Position numbers and translations under genes: made by a program. From contig JALHDI010000004.1 in the NCBI GenBank assembly GCA_022839045.1, positions 1-56,536 of the forward strand: DNA of 56,536 bases, in the 5' to 3' direction. A model generated the notes under the pieces. That model worked only from the letters and a program-made list of their open reading frames with translations. It ran no database searches and was not told the DNA's origin. This document shows, piece by piece, positions 36,065-44,742 of this stretch. Source of the stretch: Sporomusaceae bacterium (GTDB lineage: Bacteria > Bacillota_C > Negativicutes > Sporomusales_B > UBA7701). Numbering within the stretch: position 1 is the first letter of the stretch; each line of letters starts with the position of its first letter.

Positions 36065-36682
36065 ATGAACAGCAGAGAAGAAATTATTGAGGCCGCCGTC
36101 AGCGTTTTCGCAACCAAGGGGAAATACGGGGCCCGGCAAGAAGAGATAGCGGAAAAAACCGGCATTAACAAAGCCATGCTATACTATTATTTTGCGAATA
36201 AGGAAAATCTTTTCCGGGAAGCGTTGTACAAAGTACAAAAAACAATTTACGACGAGGTGGAAAGCAATCTTAACGGGATACTCTCTACGCAGACGCCGCC
36301 CGCAGAAAAAATGCGTCAGTTTGTCGCGATGCATTTCAAAGTATTTTCGAAAAACAAACTATACACCAAACTTTACCTGCAAGCTCTAGCTAACGAACCC
36401 GACATATTCAAGACAACCTTCGCACGGGTCATGGCCGACCGGGATGGCGCCCATATTGACATTAAACCTATATTTGAGCAGGGACTGGCCGATAACATTT
36501 TCCGCGATGCTGATTTTAATCAAACCGTCATCAGTATTATCGGCCTGAATCTTATTTATTTCATTGCCAAGCCGATCGCGGAAGTGCTGCTTAATCTGGA
36601 CGTAGAAAATGAAGATCAATTTCTTACCGAGAGATTAGAAAATATTACCGGATTGTTGATGCATGGGATAATGAAGTCGTAA
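36065..36682 (+). CDS. TetR/AcrR family transcriptional regulator
   Basis: 205 residues. The N-terminal DNA-binding domain reads IIEAAVSVFATKGKYGARQEEIAEKTGINKAMLYYYFANKENLF, the clear TetR helix-turn-helix. The C-terminal ligand domain has no recognisable specificity but ends in a hydrophobic helix. GGGAG is the ribosome-binding site. Base composition is markedly more AT-rich than the flanking genes, as is the next gene, which suggests the pair came together by transfer. Matching operators before this gene and before the next suggest it represses both. Confidence 0.92.
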   Translation: MNSREEIIEAAVSVFATKGKYGARQEEIAEKTGINKAMLYYYFANKENLFREALYKVQKTIYDEVESNLNGILSTQTPPAEKMRQFVAMHFKVFSKNKLYTKLYLQALANEPDIFKTTFARVMADRDGAHIDIKPIFEQGLADNIFRDADFNQTVISIIGLNLIYFIAKPIAEVLLNLDVENEDQFLTERLENITGLLMHGIMKS

Positions 36683-36709
36683 TATGGCCCCCGTTTTTTT
36701 TGGACAATA

Positions 36710-36725
36710 TTAACCGAAACGTTAA
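36710..36725. promoter_or_regulatory. TetR operator 2
   Basis: TTAACCGAAACGTTAA, differing from operator 1 at one position. It follows TTTTTTTGGACA, as does operator 3, so the region looks like a roughly 36-bp duplication. Confidence 0.72.
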
Positions 36726-36777
36726 ACTGTCTAGTTGATTTTGAAGGGAGGAAAGGAATAAATTTTTTTGGACACAG

Positions 36778-36806
36778 TTGACCAAATCGTTAAACCAAAC
36801 AGTTAA
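36778..36806. promoter_or_regulatory. TetR operator 3 with adjoining half-site
   Basis: TTGACCAAATCGTTAA (36778-36793) overlaps a further TTAAACCAAACAGTTAA (36790-36806). It is also preceded by TTTTTTTGGACA. The TTGACC may double as a -35 box for the membrane protein gene, so binding would block it. Confidence 0.65.
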
Positions 36807-36831
36807 AAATGTGTAAAAAGGAGAGAAGGAA

Positions 36832-37317
36832 ATGAGTGAATTTCGCCTGCCGTTGCGGTATCTTTTCTGGGCGATGTTAAGCGCCTATATAATTCATATT
36901 GTTGAGGAAACTGTTGTGAACGGGGGATTTATCGCCGGCGTGAGACAATATATCTGGCCGACCTATCCCGCGATGAGTTTTATTATTACCAACACGCTCC
37001 TCATAGTTCTTATTGCCGTAAGCATCATACTCTATGAACAGCGCAGGGGACAATGGGTAATAGTTCCCCTGACGTGGACTATTGAAAGGTCTATCAACGG
37101 ACTGTTTCACATCTGGTGGTGCTTTAAATTCGCAACCTACTCGCCTGGGCTGTTAACCAATGCTTTGGTATGGATTATCCTATATCTGATTTTAAGGGAC
37201 AATTATAAACAGGGAGATTTTTCGGCGGCTCAATTATATTCGGCGCTTCTTTCCGCTATAGGATTAGAAATTATCCTGCTGGGGTCTCTGGTTGTATTGC
37301 CCCGGATTATCGGGTAA
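36832..37317 (+). CDS. HXXEE-domain membrane protein
   Basis: 161 residues with four or five membrane helices. The motif HIVEE near residue 22 at the end of the first helix is the HxxEE signature, and later SINGLFHIWWC carries a second His; these polar residues inside the membrane suggest a metal or small-molecule site. The biochemical function of the family is not known to me. ATG with AAAAGGAGAGAAGGA upstream. Low GC like the regulator before it, and under at least two operator copies. Confidence 0.8.
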   Translation: MSEFRLPLRYLFWAMLSAYIIHIVEETVVNGGFIAGVRQYIWPTYPAMSFIITNTLLIVLIAVSIILYEQRRGQWVIVPLTWTIERSINGLFHIWWCFKFATYSPGLLTNALVWIILYLILRDNYKQGDFSAAQLYSALLSAIGLEIILLGSLVVLPRIIG

Positions 37318-37337
37318 CCTGCCGATGCGACCTTTTC

Positions 37338-37379
37338 CCGAAAAACGGGGTAATAAAGGCGGGGGCATAAGCCCCCGCC
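37338..37379. terminator. hairpins between convergent genes
   Basis: CCCG-aaaaa-CGGG (37338-37350) and GGCGGGGGC-ataa-GCCCCCGCC (37358-37379). The second is followed by T-rich sequence on the minus strand (TTTATTA), so it likely terminates the FtsA-like gene and possibly both genes. Confidence 0.75.
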
Positions 37380-37383
37380 GCTG

Positions 37384-39516
37384 TTATATTTTCCCGACCG
37401 CCACTTCCACCTTGTCGCCGTTCTTCACCGGCGTCGTGAACTCCGCCGCCTCCCCGTTGACGAGGATGCCCACCCGGCTGCCGGACGGCAGCGACCGTGG
37501 GTCGAACTCCGCGGCCAGCAGCACGTCGCTCACCATCGGCTGGATCTCGTAGCACGAATAATCGACATAGCTGCCCGGCCGTACGGTATCGGCCGCCGTC
37601 GCCGGCTTGCCGGCCACGGTGATCGACCAGCGGCGGAGCTGCACCCGGCACTTGCCGCCGTTGAACAGCACGATATACGCCTCCTCGGTCTCCTCGTCGC
37701 AGCCGAGCAGCTCGGCGAGGGTGGGGGAGGCCACGGGCAGCGAAACGATAATGTCGTTGTCGTTCACCGGCGCCGCCGGTCCGCAGCGCACGCCGTTCAG
37801 CATATATTCCGGCCAGCGGACGAACGTCCGCTCGCTGCCGTTCACGATGTAGCGGTATTCCCGCGAATCGGCCTTGCGGCCGGCCAGGGTCAGCAATTCG
37901 GCCAGCGTCGCCGGCTGGCGGCAGACCACCTGGTCGCGGTCCGCCAGCCTGGAGGCGGCGGTCGCCGCTTTCCCGTTGACAGTGATCAGCGGCCCCACCG
38001 TAATCAGTTCGTTGTCGATGATGACCGTGAACGGGGCGGGCACAGGAATAAGCTCGCCGACGGTGGGGCGGGGGCTGCTGCCGTCCTTGCCCTTTTCCAC
38101 CTTGATTATATCGCCCTCGCTCAGGCTGTCGCCGAAAGAGGCCTCCGCGCCGTTGACCAGGATATAGCCGGGCTGGCCGAGACTGCCGGGGAGGAACCGC
38201 TTCTGGCCGTTGATGGTCACGGTGAAGCCCAGGCCCGGCCGGCCGTGCAGGCTGCGCACGTCGATGCCGGCGACCAGCAGGGCGTCGGCCACTGTCAGCT
38301 TGCCGAGATTGAAGAGGCGGAGGGGCCGGTCGTTGAGCGTCACCTGCACAAAGGTCAGCGAGCGGCCGCCGGCCAACTTGAGGATGCCGAGAGGCGTGAC
38401 CCCGTCGGGGGCGACGAGCTCGGCAGGGATATCGTGGAGACTGTCGACCGCGTCCGGGCGGCGGATTGCCACCCGGGAGGGGGCGATATCCAGGGCTGCG
38501 GCCAGCGTTTCCGGCAGCCCCGGCGTGAGCGAGCCGCCGCCCACCAGCAGCACCGCCTGGGGCGGGGCGGAATTCAGCGCCAGGATCTGGGCGGCGATGG
38601 CCTGGGCCAGATCCGCCACCACCGGCGCGATGCGTTTGACGATCTCCCTGGCGGCGATTTTATGCGACATGCCCAGCACATCGGTGAACGAAACCTTCTT
38701 GCGGACGTCGCCCAGCTTGCGCTTCAGCATCTCCGCCACCTTGAAATCCAGGAGATATGCCTGCGAAACGGCCTCGGTAACCTCGTCGCCGGCGAACGGC
38801 ACCATGCCGTAGCCGATAACCGAGCCGTCACGGGTGATGGCGACGTCGGAAGTCCCCGCGCCCACGTCCACGAGCGCGAGGTTGAGGTGGCGCATCGTCG
38901 GCGGGATAAGGACGTTGATGGCGGCGATCGGCTCGAGGGTCAGGGTGGCCATCTCCAGGCCGACCGTCTCGATGGCCGCCTGCAACGAATCGATGACCTG
39001 GCGCGGCAGGAAAGTCGCGATCACCTCGATGGCCGCGCTTTTGCCGCGCTGGCCGACAAGCGTCTTCATCGCCGTACCGTCGAGCGTGAAGCGGACGACG
39101 CTGTAGCCCACGCAGTAGTAACCCGTCGGGTCGGCGACCTCCTTGGTCGTCGCCAGTTGATGCTGCGCCGCCTGAATGGCCGCCAGCTCAAGCGCCCGCT
39201 CGTCGTCGCCCGTCAGGGCGCCGCGCCCGCCGCAGTCGATCTCCGCGCCGGCCCTGAGCGTGCAGAGCGCCCGGCCGGCGGCGGCCACCGACACCTTCTT
39301 CAGCTTGCCGACCTTATCGGTGAGGCGGGCGGTGACGCTGGCCAGCACCTTGGCCACCTCGGGCACGTCATGGATCTGGCCGTCCAGCATCGCGCGCGTC
39401 GTATGCTCCTGGCGTTCGGCGACCAGCACCTTGATGCCGGCGGCCGTCTGTTCGCCCACCAGGCCGACGACGCTGCGGGTGCCGATATCGAGGGTGAAAA
39501 GCAGCTTTTTCTCCAT
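37384..39516 (-). CDS. FtsA/PilM-like actin-fold ATPase with C-terminal beta-grasp-like repeats
   Basis: 710 residues. Residues 1-375 are an actin-fold ATPase like FtsA: phosphate loop LFTLDIGTRSVVGLVGE, LALVDVGAGTSDVAITRDG and AVLLVGGGSLTPGLPETLA. The SHS2-type insertion region of FtsA appears around 75-200. Beyond about 385, where FtsA normally ends with a short tail, about 325 extra residues hold repeated modules of the pattern I-x-VNG-x(2)-A ... L-x-(E/D)-GD-x-(I/V)-x-V. Examples are YILVNGAEASFGDSLSEGDI, LITVNGKAATAASRLADRDQ, YMLNGVRCGPAAPVNDNDII, SITVAGKPATAADTVRPGSY and GILVNGEAAEFTTPVKNGDK. These resemble ThiS/MoaD-type beta-grasp units. The ATPase fold is clear; role in division, cell shape or pilus assembly is not. 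ATG with AAGGAGAA upstream. Monocistronic. Confidence 0.8.
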   Translation of the reverse strand: MEKKLLFTLDIGTRSVVGLVGEQTAAGIKVLVAERQEHTTRAMLDGQIHDVPEVAKVLASVTARLTDKVGKLKKVSVAAAGRALCTLRAGAEIDCGGRGALTGDDERALELAAIQAAQHQLATTKEVADPTGYYCVGYSVVRFTLDGTAMKTLVGQRGKSAAIEVIATFLPRQVIDSLQAAIETVGLEMATLTLEPIAAINVLIPPTMRHLNLALVDVGAGTSDVAITRDGSVIGYGMVPFAGDEVTEAVSQAYLLDFKVAEMLKRKLGDVRKKVSFTDVLGMSHKIAAREIVKRIAPVVADLAQAIAAQILALNSAPPQAVLLVGGGSLTPGLPETLAAALDIAPSRVAIRRPDAVDSLHDIPAELVAPDGVTPLGILKLAGGRSLTFVQVTLNDRPLRLFNLGKLTVADALLVAGIDVRSLHGRPGLGFTVTINGQKRFLPGSLGQPGYILVNGAEASFGDSLSEGDIIKVEKGKDGSSPRPTVGELIPVPAPFTVIIDNELITVGPLITVNGKAATAASRLADRDQVVCRQPATLAELLTLAGRKADSREYRYIVNGSERTFVRWPEYMLNGVRCGPAAPVNDNDIIVSLPVASPTLAELLGCDEETEEAYIVLFNGGKCRVQLRRWSITVAGKPATAADTVRPGSYVDYSCYEIQPMVSDVLLAAEFDPRSLPSGSRVGILVNGEAAEFTTPVKNGDKVEVAVGKI

Positions 39517-39722
39517 GGCCCGTTCTCCTTATTAAACAAAACAGTATATTATTCTTCGCCTTTCACGCGGGATTTCCTTTTCCCGGCCCGCTCGCGGGAG
39601 ACCCCTGGCGTAATTTGTCAGAAAAAAATTGCCGCCCGCGGGAGGTATAAAAGAACCGGCAGCGAATATGATAATTAGTAATAGTACCAGATAATATGAT
39701 TTGTTAACAAGGAGGTATGGCG

Positions 39723-39908
39723 ATGCAAACCAACTGGTGCGAGCACCCGGAAAAAACTTGTCGGTATACCACCCTGAAATACAACTTCGCCAGCGGCGAA
39801 GTTCTCCTCAGGGTTCAGATCTGGATGTGTCCCGAGTGCGGCGTTCATGGCGCCGACACCGAGATCGTCGAACCCCATCTCCCCCCAAAAAACGGCGCAA
39901 CGATTTAG
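39723..39908 (+). CDS. small cysteine-rich protein
   Basis: 61 residues from the ATG at 39723, six bases after a strong AAGGAGGT; the ATG two codons earlier touches the ribosome-binding site. Four cysteines: WCEHPEKTC near the start and MCPECGVHG in the middle, compatible with a small zinc-binding fold. No known family is recognised. It has its own terminator, which begins at the stop codon. Confidence 0.65.
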   Translation: MQTNWCEHPEKTCRYTTLKYNFASGEVLLRVQIWMCPECGVHGADTEIVEPHLPPKNGATI

Positions 39909-39941
39909 GAAGGACCGGGGCAAGCCCGGTCCTTCCCTTTT
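39908..39941 (+). terminator. terminator after small Cys protein
   Basis: GGAAGGACCGGG-gcaag-CCCGGTCCTTCC followed by CTTTTT. Confidence 0.92.
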
Positions 39942-40030
39942 TCGGCGGTATATTTGGCGAAGCTGTTCTGGTAAAATATTGTTTAGGGCTTCATGCTCCG
40001 CCATAACGAAACGCCCCGGGAGGGATACCC

Positions 40031-40675
40031 TTGCTAACCACACTCACGCTCAGCGAATTCACCGCCAGGCTGGCCTCCAGAGAGCCCGCCCCCGGCGGCG
40101 GCAGCGCGGCCGCCTTGTCCGGCCTCCTCGGCGCCGGACTGGTGGAGATGGCCATCAGCCTGACCCGCGGCCGCAAAGAATTCGCCGCCCACGAAGAACT
40201 GCTCGCCGAACGCGAGGCGGCGCTCGGCCGCCTGCGCGTCGACCTTCAGCTGCTCATCGACCGCGACGCGGCCGCCTTTACCGCCGTCATGGCCGCCTAC
40301 GACCTGCCGGCTGAAACCCGGGCCGAGCAGGAAACCCGCTCGGCCGCCATCCAGCAGGCGATGCGGGAAGCGGCCGAAGTACCGCTCCTCACCGCCCGCG
40401 CCTGCCTGGCCGTGCTCCAAACCGCCGCGGCGGTACTCGACAAAGTCAACCCCCACGCCGTCAGCGACCTCACCGTCGGCGTCCTCTCCTGCCATGCCGG
40501 ACTCATGGGCGCGCTCCTGAACACCGCCGTCAACCTCCCCGCCCTCACCGACGAGACCGTGGCCGGCGGACTCCGCGGGCAGCTGCGGCTTCTCCGCGCC
40601 AGCGCCGGGGAACTCGTCGCCGCCATCCAAACAAAGGTGTACAGCGACCCGACCTTTGCCGTCATGCGGGAATAG
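40031..40675 (+). CDS. cyclodeaminase/cyclohydrolase (FchA-like)
   Basis: 214 residues from a TTG with CGGGAGGG upstream. It matches the FTCD cyclodeaminase family: LASREPAPGGGSAAALSGLLGAGLVEMA at the N-terminus and KVNPHAVSDLTVGVLSCHAGLMGALLN in the C-terminal half, the folate-binding landmarks. Stand-alone members act as methenyltetrahydrofolate cyclohydrolase or formiminotetrahydrofolate cyclodeaminase in one-carbon metabolism. Which of the two is not decided by sequence; in acetogen-like or purinolytic anaerobes both occur. Convergent with tex. Confidence 0.88.
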   Translation: MLTTLTLSEFTARLASREPAPGGGSAAALSGLLGAGLVEMAISLTRGRKEFAAHEELLAEREAALGRLRVDLQLLIDRDAAAFTAVMAAYDLPAETRAEQETRSAAIQQAMREAAEVPLLTARACLAVLQTAAAVLDKVNPHAVSDLTVGVLSCHAGLMGALLNTAVNLPALTDETVAGGLRGQLRLLRASAGELVAAIQTKVYSDPTFAVMRE

Positions 40676-40680
40676 CCCCG

Positions 40681-42879
40681 TTATTTTCCCTTCGCCTTCT
40701 TCAGGCTTAGCGAAATCCGCCCCCGTCCCTCGTCGATACCGAGGATCAGGCAGTCGATGACATCGCCGACCGCCACCACATCGAGCGGATGGCGGAAAGG
40801 CTTGTCGCTCAGCTCCGAGCGGTGCACCAGCCCGTTCGTCTTCACGCCGATATCCACGAACACGCCGAAATCGGTCACATTATGGACGGTGCCCTTCACC
40901 ACCGACCCGACCGCCAGATCGGACAGCTTCACGATATTCTTCCTGGTCAGCGGCGGCGGCAGATCCTCGCGCGGGTCGCGGCCCGGCTTGGCCAGCGCCG
41001 CCAGGATGTCCCGCACCGTCGGCTCGCCGGCCCCCAGGTCAGCGGCCAGAGCGGCGGCGTCCGCCTTCGGCAGCTCGCCCTGCAGCCTGGCCAGCTTCTC
41101 CCGGTCGGCCAGATCGTTCACCGTGAACCCCAGCCGGGCGAGGATGGCCTCCGCCAGATGGTACGACTCGGGATGCACCGGCGTATTGTCCAGCGGATTG
41201 GCGCCGCCCGCCAGCCGCAGGAACCCGGCGCACTGCGTGAAGGTCGCCTGCCCCAGCCGCGGCACCTTCAAAAGCTGCCTGCGGTCCGAAAAGGGGCCGT
41301 TCTCGTCGCGCCTGGCGACGATATTCTTCGCCACCGCCGCGTTGATGCCGGCCACGTACGTCAGCAGCTCGGCCGACGCGGTGTTGAGCTCCACGCCCAC
41401 ATGATTCACGCACGACTCCACCACATTGGACAGCGTCCCGCCCAGCTCCTTCTGGTTGACATCGTGCTGGTACTGGCCGACGCCGATCGACTTCGGGTCG
41501 ATCTTCACCAGCTCGGCCAGCGGGTCTTCCACCCGGCGGGCGATCGACACCGCCCCCCGCAGCGACACATCCAGGCCCGGCAACTCGTCCTTGGCCAGCT
41601 TGGACGCCGAATACACCGACGCCCCCGCCTCGTTCACGATCAAATAGCGCACGGCGAGCCCGTGGCTGCCGATCAGCCCGGCCACGAACTCCTCCGTCTC
41701 ATAAGACGCCGTCCCGTTGCCGATCGCCACCAGCGTCACGCCGTGCCGCTTCATCGCCTCCAGCGCCACCTCCGCCGCCTGGCGGCGCTGCCCGTCGCTC
41801 GCCGTGATATACAGCGTCGCCGTCGCCAGCACCGCCCCGGTCGGGCTGATAACCGCCATCTTGCAGCCCGTCCGGTAACCCGGATCGAGGCCCATCACCG
41901 TGTGGCCGGCCAGCGGCGCCGCCAGCAGCAGCTGGCGCAGATTGAGCCCGAACACGCGGATCGCCTGCTTCTCGGCGTTCTCCGTCAACTGATTGCGGAT
42001 CTCCCGCTCCAGGGAAGGGAACAACAGGCGCTTGTAGCCGTCGGCCACCGCGGCGCGGAGCAGGTCGGCGAAAATCGACGGCCGGGTCACGACCCTGCGG
42101 GCCACCAGATCGATGTTCGCCTCATGGGCGGTCGCCAGCTCGACCTTCAGCACCTCCTTGCGCTCGCCCCTGTTCACCGCCAGCAAGCGGTGGGACGGGA
42201 TGCGCCGCACCGGCTCGCGGTAATCGCGGTAATTCAAAAATTCCTGGCCCTCGGCCTCGGGCACCGCCAGGGTAGTGGCGATCTCGCCCCCCGTCCACAA
42301 CTGCTTGCGGACCATCGCCCGGATATCGGCCCGCTCGCTCATCCCCTCGGCCACGATATCCTGCGCGCCCGCCAGGGCGGCCTCCGCCGACTCGACCCCT
42401 TTTTCCGCGTCGACATACCCCGCGGCGATCGCCAGCGGGTCGCCCACGGCGAGCTCCTGGGCCAGCATCAGCTCGGCCAGCGGCTCCAGCCCCCGCTCAC
42501 GGGCGATCTGGGCCCGGGTGCGTTTTTTCGGCCGGAAGGGGAGATAGAGATCCTCCAGCTCCTGCAGCTTGCCGGCCGCCTTGATCGCCGCCTCCAGCTC
42601 GGGGGTAAGCTTGCCCTGCTCGGCGATGCTCGCCAGGATCTCCTCCTGGCGCTTGATGAAATTGCGCAGATACTGCACCCGCTCCTCCACGGCGCGGATC
42701 TTCTCCTCGTCCAACTCGCCGGTCGCCTCCTTGCGGTAGCGGGCGATAAAGGGTACCGTATTGCCCTCGTCCAGCAGCTTTGCGGTCGCCTCCACCTGAG
42801 CCGGCCTTATGCCAAGCTCGCGGGCCACGACCAAAGGAATTTCGTTAATAAGCACTCTGTCACCAACCTTATCATTCAT
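40681..42879 (-). CDS. tex: Tex family RNA-binding transcription accessory protein
   Basis: 732 residues, full length for Tex. Order of domains: N-terminal helical region (PFIARYRKEATGELDEEKIRAVEER), the YqgF/RNase H-like domain (TVMGLDPGYRTGCKMAVISPTG, VTLVAIGNGTASYETEEFV), helix-hairpin-helix (IGVGQYQHDVNQKELGGTLSNVVESCVNHVGVELN; AGINAAVAKNIVARRDENGPF) and a C-terminal S1 domain (VGSVVKGTVHNVTDFGVFVDIGVKTNGLVH). A cytoplasmic nucleic-acid-binding protein of the transcription machinery. Divergent from the MATE gene with a short gap holding both promoters. Confidence 0.96.
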   Translation of the reverse strand: MNDKVGDRVLINEIPLVVARELGIRPAQVEATAKLLDEGNTVPFIARYRKEATGELDEEKIRAVEERVQYLRNFIKRQEEILASIAEQGKLTPELEAAIKAAGKLQELEDLYLPFRPKKRTRAQIARERGLEPLAELMLAQELAVGDPLAIAAGYVDAEKGVESAEAALAGAQDIVAEGMSERADIRAMVRKQLWTGGEIATTLAVPEAEGQEFLNYRDYREPVRRIPSHRLLAVNRGERKEVLKVELATAHEANIDLVARRVVTRPSIFADLLRAAVADGYKRLLFPSLEREIRNQLTENAEKQAIRVFGLNLRQLLLAAPLAGHTVMGLDPGYRTGCKMAVISPTGAVLATATLYITASDGQRRQAAEVALEAMKRHGVTLVAIGNGTASYETEEFVAGLIGSHGLAVRYLIVNEAGASVYSASKLAKDELPGLDVSLRGAVSIARRVEDPLAELVKIDPKSIGVGQYQHDVNQKELGGTLSNVVESCVNHVGVELNTASAELLTYVAGINAAVAKNIVARRDENGPFSDRRQLLKVPRLGQATFTQCAGFLRLAGGANPLDNTPVHPESYHLAEAILARLGFTVNDLADREKLARLQGELPKADAAALAADLGAGEPTVRDILAALAKPGRDPREDLPPPLTRKNIVKLSDLAVGSVVKGTVHNVTDFGVFVDIGVKTNGLVHRSELSDKPFRHPLDVVAVGDVIDCLILGIDEGRGRISLSLKKAKGK

Positions 42880-42926
42880 GCCCTTTTCGCCTTTATATTA
42901 TATCATAAACCCCGGAGGACCCTTCA

Positions 42927-44261
42927 ATGTTGTCCGTAAAAGCCTACATGCGCAGGCAGATTTTCCGGCTCGCGTGGCCGGTTATACTGGAAATGTCCGT
43001 CATAATGCTCGTCAGCGTCGTCGTCACCGCCATGGTCGGCCGCTTCGGCGCCGTAAGCCTGGCCTCGGTCGGCCTCGCCACCCTGGTCCAGTTCTCCAGC
43101 GCCATGGTCTTCGCCGCCGCCGGCACCGGATCGGCGGCCATCGTATCCCGGGAAGTGGGCGCCGGCAACTGGGACGCCGTCCGGGCCGTAACCGGCCAGG
43201 CGGTGCTGCTGGCCGCGCTGTTCGGCGTCGCCCTCGCCCTGACCGGGATCGCCGTCGCCGGGCCGGTGTTCGCCGTCATCGGCGCCGACCCCGAAGTCGC
43301 CGTCCTTGCCGCCGACCTGCTGCGCATCATGTTCCTCTTCACCCCCTTCTACCTTGTCTTGGCGGTCGGCAACGCCATCTTGCGAGGGATGGGGGAAACG
43401 CGGCGGGCCTTCGTCATCTCCACCGCCAGCAACCTCATCGGCCTCGCCGTCAGCGCCGCCCTCGCCTTCGGCTGGCTCGGCCCCGGCCTCGGCGCCTACG
43501 GAGTCGCCTGGGGAAACATCCTCTTCCAATTGCTCGGCGGTGTCATGGTGCTCGCCGTCCTCGCCGCCGATCCCCGCATCCGCCTGCGGGCGAAAATGGT
43601 GCTGCGCTACGACCGCGCGGTCATAGCCCGCATCCTTGCCATCAGCCTGCCGGCCGCCGGCGAACAACTCGCCATGCAGGGCGGACGCATCGCCTTCACC
43701 TTCATGCTCGCCGGCGTCGGCACCGTCCAGTTCGCCGCCCACCAAATCGCCGTCCAGGCCGAATCCTTCTCCTTGCCCGGCTTCGGCCTCTCCGTCGCCG
43801 TCATGACCCTCACCGGCATCAACCTCGGCCGGGGGTTGCCCCACCGGGCCCGGCAGTACGTCTGGCAGACCGGCAAAATAGCCCTCGCCGGCATGGGCGC
43901 CATGGGAATAATCTTCCTCCTCTTCGCCCGGCCGCTCACCGCCCTGTTCATCGACGACCCGGCCGTACTCCACTGGAGCACCCTCTGCGTCATGATCGCC
44001 GCCCTCGAACAGCCGACCATCGCCGTCACCTACGTCCTCGCCGGCGCGCTGCGCGGCGCCGGCGACACCAAATGGCCCATGTACGTCACCACCCTCGGGG
44101 TCTGGGTCGCCCGCATACCGCTCATCTACCTCCTCATCGTCGTCCTGCACTACGACATCACCATTGCCTGGCTGGTCACCGCCGCCGACTTCCTGCTGCG
44201 CAGCATCGTGCTGTGGCGGCGCTTCACCGGCGGCAGCTGGGATACCGCCAAAAATATTTAG
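42927..44261 (+). CDS. MATE family efflux transporter
   Basis: 444 residues with twelve membrane helices in two similar halves, typical of the MATE/MatE (NorM-DinF) family. Landmarks: LAWPVILEMSVIMLVSVVVTAMVGRFG at helix 1-2, GAGNWDAVRAVTGQAVLLAALFG, and in the second half SLPAAGEQLAMQGGRIAFTFMLAGVGTVQFAAHQIAVQAES. It exports cationic drugs or metabolites using Na+ or H+. ATG with CCGGAGGA upstream. A small membrane protein gene follows. Confidence 0.93.
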   Translation: MLSVKAYMRRQIFRLAWPVILEMSVIMLVSVVVTAMVGRFGAVSLASVGLATLVQFSSAMVFAAAGTGSAAIVSREVGAGNWDAVRAVTGQAVLLAALFGVALALTGIAVAGPVFAVIGADPEVAVLAADLLRIMFLFTPFYLVLAVGNAILRGMGETRRAFVISTASNLIGLAVSAALAFGWLGPGLGAYGVAWGNILFQLLGGVMVLAVLAADPRIRLRAKMVLRYDRAVIARILAISLPAAGEQLAMQGGRIAFTFMLAGVGTVQFAAHQIAVQAESFSLPGFGLSVAVMTLTGINLGRGLPHRARQYVWQTGKIALAGMGAMGIIFLLFARPLTALFIDDPAVLHWSTLCVMIAALEQPTIAVTYVLAGALRGAGDTKWPMYVTTLGVWVARIPLIYLLIVVLHYDITIAWLVTAADFLLRSIVLWRRFTGGSWDTAKNI

Positions 44262-44319
44262 CATAATTTGCCTGCCCCCTCAATATATAAAAGTAGTAGA
44301 ATTACGTGGGGGTGGCGGT

Positions 44320-44673
44320 GTGCAAGCAGTGTGGAATAGCGTTATCAGCGGTTTCGAGGTGGTAAAACCCTTCCTGGCGGCCATAATCGTCCTCGCCCTG
44401 CTGGTGCTGGTCGGCGACCGCGGCGGCAAGGCGGCGATCCGGCGCAACAGCCCCTGTCTGGCGGCGCTGTGCATCTTCACTTTCGCCCTCGGCACAGGCA
44501 TGGCCTCCTGGTTCCTCGTCCTGAAGCCCCTGTTCGTTTTCGCCGGAGCGTCCTTTGCCCTCAGCTATCCGCTGGTCATGATGTATTGGGCCTTCTGGTT
44601 GCTGGTCGGCGTCCTGATCTCCGCCAAGAAACTCATCTACGAGAACATCAAGCGGCAGGGCCAGCTCCCTTAA
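44320..44673 (+). CDS. small membrane protein of unknown function
   Basis: 117 residues from the GTG at 44320 with GGGGGTGG upstream; the open frame extends upstream into the MATE gene but that part is a shadow. Three membrane helices (about 13-32, 45-64, 74-98) and a basic C-terminus (KKLIYENIKRQGQ). I do not recognise the family. A terminator follows directly. Confidence 0.6.
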   Translation: MQAVWNSVISGFEVVKPFLAAIIVLALLVLVGDRGGKAAIRRNSPCLAALCIFTFALGTGMASWFLVLKPLFVFAGASFALSYPLVMMYWAFWLLVGVLISAKKLIYENIKRQGQLP

Positions 44674-44695
44674 AACGCGCAGGCGACAAAACGAT

Positions 44696-44727
44696 AAACC
44701 CCGCTTCACTAGAAGCGGGGTTTTTTT
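44696..44727 (+). terminator. terminator
   Basis: AAACCCCGCTTC-acta-GAAGCGGGGTTT followed by TTT. It ends the small membrane protein transcript and may also serve the converging HD-GYP gene. Confidence 0.93.
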
Positions 44728-44742
44728 GCCCAAACCGGCCGC

